64,000 nucleotides of DNA from Magicicada septendecula. Its lineage: Eukaryota; Arthropoda; Insecta; Hemiptera; Cicadidae. The first letter of the stretch is position 1. Each line of letters begins with the position of its first letter. The notes under the pieces are model-generated. The model ran no database searches. It had not been told where the DNA came from and saw only the letters and a list, made by a program, of their open reading frames with translations. The position numbers and the translations under genes are program-made. Below, piece by piece: positions 62,076 through 64,000 of this stretch. The stretch lies in the NCBI GenBank assembly GCA_034769895.1, contig CM068373.1:199558134-199622133 (forward strand). The letters run 5' to 3'.

Positions 62076-62132
62076 GATGACATCAGAGCTAGCTGGCCTA
62101 TGAGCCCCCCCGTACAGTACTATCTTACTACT

Positions 62133-62138
62133 TGTATT
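62133..62138. repeat. Target site duplication, right
   Basis: TGTATT, identical to 34439-34444. Confidence 0.9.
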
Positions 62139-62923
62139 GTAATCAGGTCTCAACAATTTATTTTCCCCCCTCAGTACATACCAAAAGTAATTATATCGCG
62201 TGTTCCGTATCCCGTACTGCCTGGTATTTAAGCTTTTGTAATTTCTAGAACTTCATAACTAAACATCAATACATACGTCACAACGTTGTAGTGAGCTGTC
62301 AATACTTGAATGCATATTGTAATAAAACTGATATCTAAGGTGTTAAGATGCGATGATGATGCCTCACGTTGCGAGCGTCAATTTGTAATAATATAAAATA
62401 GAATGTGTTGAGTACGTGTTTAAATAAGCTCCACGTTGTTATGCGCCAATTTGTAATAAAACTCAATTACCAGTGAAGAATGTTATTTAATTTGTACGAT
62501 TCATTAGCGTTCAAATATAATTGTTTTACAAAAAAGGCTTTATCAGTTTGGACATATCTTTCCTTTATATTTATTCATATATTTTTATATCGGTTCATTT
62601 CAATCTAATAGCTTGTAACAATCAGAACCATCTATTCAAAATCAACAACTTATTATATATTAGTTGCCTTAACAACCACGTTCGCTATATATCCTTGAGC
62701 CGGCATTATAGAATATTACTACTTCTTTCCAATAAAATACTCCATGCTTGGATTAATCTTGAATCACATAAAACTTTCCCCTAACCTTCCTTACTAAACA
62801 GTAAATGTTTTACTAGAGTTTCGTTGGACTGGGTTTACTAAAAAGGTATTAATTTCCTTTCACTAATATGGAATTTAGGCCTATAGATTCATTTACAACC
62901 ATTATAACATTATTTGGTTTTTA
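62139..62923. other. Right flank, no gene seen
   Basis: AT-rich with short frames only; an 87-codon open stretch at 62521-62784 has low-complexity hydrophobic composition and no other support. Confidence 0.55.
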
Positions 62924-63408
62924 ACTTAATTTTCTTTTTACCTGACCTACTGTACAATTAATTATTGGTTACATAGTTAATTACATGAATTTTAATTTAC
63001 TGGTGGTTATTTGTTTTTATATTAATTAACTGGTTCTGGAACCCTTTATTAATTTATGACATAATTGTCAGAACTACTTGTTAGATTTAAAACACTGGTC
63101 ACACTCCTGATCCAGTTTATAAACATTAATTAGAACAACAGTATTTTTCAACATTATACAATACTGACTTAATTTTCTTTTTACCTGACCTACTGTACAA
63201 TTAATTATTGGTTACATAGTTAATTACATGAATTTTAATTTACTGGTGGTTATTTGTTTTTATATTAATTAACTGGTTCTGGAACCCTTTATTAATTTAT
63301 GACATAATTGTCAGAACTACTTGTTAGAAAAACATTGGTCACACTCCTGATCCAGTTTATAAACATTAATTAGAACAACAGTATTTTTCAACATTATACA
63401 ATACTGAT
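62924..63408 (+). repeat. 243-bp tandem duplication
   Basis: 62924-63166 and 63167-63408 are near-identical direct copies (both run from ACTTAATTTTCTTTTTACC to TTATACAATACTGA), differing by a small indel at TTAGATTTAAAACACTGG. Confidence 0.9.
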
Positions 63409-64000
63409 AACTTAGTACAGTACCTAACATTGGTAACTATACTGGGTTATATAAATACAACTCTAATAAACATAAACATAATTATTGGTGAAGTATTATT
63501 ATCAAATAACATTATTTCATTTTTAGTATATTCAACATACAATATAAAATACTCTGTGACCTGAACATGTCACAGTACAAAACAAACAATTCATAACATT
63601 CAATCATTCCTTAGTCTGGCTTTTATACATTTAATACTAGTCATTGCCTCCTTCTGGTTTGAGTTACTTCTCGAGCACATGACCTATTGAACAACCTTAA
63701 GTCAGGGTATGGTCCTTGACCATATTACATTCAATTTTTTTATGTAACGTTGGGGAACCTCAACTATGTTACGTTACAATATAAATTCAGCAACCGATGT
63801 AAAATAATGAACAGAAAAGATGTTGGAAAATCATTAACAGTAATTGACAACACGCAAATCATTCCCCCACATCTCCCTCATTCTTTCTCTTTGTCACTGA
63901 TTGTCTGTAATTGTCATCGGTCTATAGTAACACATCGATTATATAATAACACATCGTTATTATACATCGATGGTAATTGTATATTGTTTTTCTGTATTAA
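63409..64000. other. Right end of window, no gene seen
   Basis: AT-rich. A TTATGTAACGTTGG / TGTTACGTTACAAT pair near 63740-63780 recalls an LTR edge but nothing else supports one. Confidence 0.5.

Larger units (their letters stand above)
34445..62132 (+). mobile_element. Polinton/Maverick-class element with giant inverted arms
   Basis: Termini are inverted: AGTAGTAAGGTAG at the left, CTATCTTACTACT at the right, each followed inward by a G-run, CTC.TAGGCC and TGACGTCA sites. A 6-bp duplication flanks it. It carries a protein-primed-type family B DNA polymerase, the hallmark of Polintons. Unlike described Polintons, whose terminal repeats are usually hundreds of bases, its arms are inverted copies of 8-9 kb. 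No retroviral-type integrase belonging to it, FtsK-like ATPase, Ulp1-like protease or capsid genes are visible. It is broken by BEL/Pao and Transib insertions and many point lesions, so it is a dead, endogenised copy. Confidence 0.85.
53860..62132 (-). repeat. Right inverted arm
   Basis: Inverted copy of the left arm, without the Transib remnant and without the 1.5 kb holding the polymerase C-terminus and most of the RING remnant, and with an extra ~3.0 kb at 58238-61250. Confidence 0.9.

Overview
The window is animal, almost certainly insect, DNA. It is AT-rich and I see no host gene in it. Nearly everything recognisable is transposon or endogenised virus: Ty3/gypsy, BEL/Pao, Transib, a tRNA-derived SINE, a non-LTR element, a Penelope-like element and a Polinton/Maverick. 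That combination, and their close resemblance to insect families, is the basis for the organism call.

1-28905 is a head-to-tail array of five full units and one truncated unit of about 5.1 kb. Each unit is a dead Ty3/gypsy-like retrotransposon read on the + strand: a roughly 2 kb LTR-like block with a (CT)n tract, a primer-binding-like site, a coiled-coil gag-like pseudogene, a 283-bp SINE in the opposite orientation with a perfect 12-bp target duplication, unidentified remnants, and the GPY/F tail of an integrase followed by the purine run before the next LTR. All six units share the same nonsense codons and the first five share the same SINE, so the array grew by DNA duplication of an already dead element, as a TE-derived macrosatellite.

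28906-34438 is intergenic, with a stray LTR-end fragment, a broken non-LTR reverse transcriptase (itself split by a 180-bp insertion with a 12-bp duplication), and the GIY-YIG tail of a Penelope-like element.

34445-62132 is a 27.7-kb Polinton/Maverick-class element bounded by a perfect 6-bp target duplication (TGTATT) and by inverted termini beginning AGTAGTAAG. Its arms are giant inverted repeats of about 8-9 kb each (34445-43192 and 53860-62132). They carry small virus-like genes: a BIR-like protein with an adjacent RING remnant, an overlapping pair of small genes, and a small beta-rich gene behind four tandem TATA modules. The termini are packed with TGACGTCA and CACGTG sites. The only gene in the unique core is a protein-primed-type family B DNA polymerase on the + strand, now broken by stops and frameshifts. 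The left arm also contains an inverted copy of the 3' part of that polymerase, and no Polinton integrase, packaging ATPase, protease or capsid gene was found. The layout is what one expects if the right half of a linear viral genome was copied in inverted orientation over the left half (a snap-back deletion genome) before integration.

Later insertions decorate this element. A 7.7-kb BEL/Pao retrotransposon (45848-53585, minus strand) landed in the polymerase palm with a 5-bp duplication. A 1.7-kb Transib remnant with a CACAGTG end and a CGGCG duplication (34656-36371) landed in the left arm only. A 3-kb unidentified segment (about 58238-61250) is present only in the right arm. 62139-64000 is AT-rich flank with a 243-bp tandem duplication.
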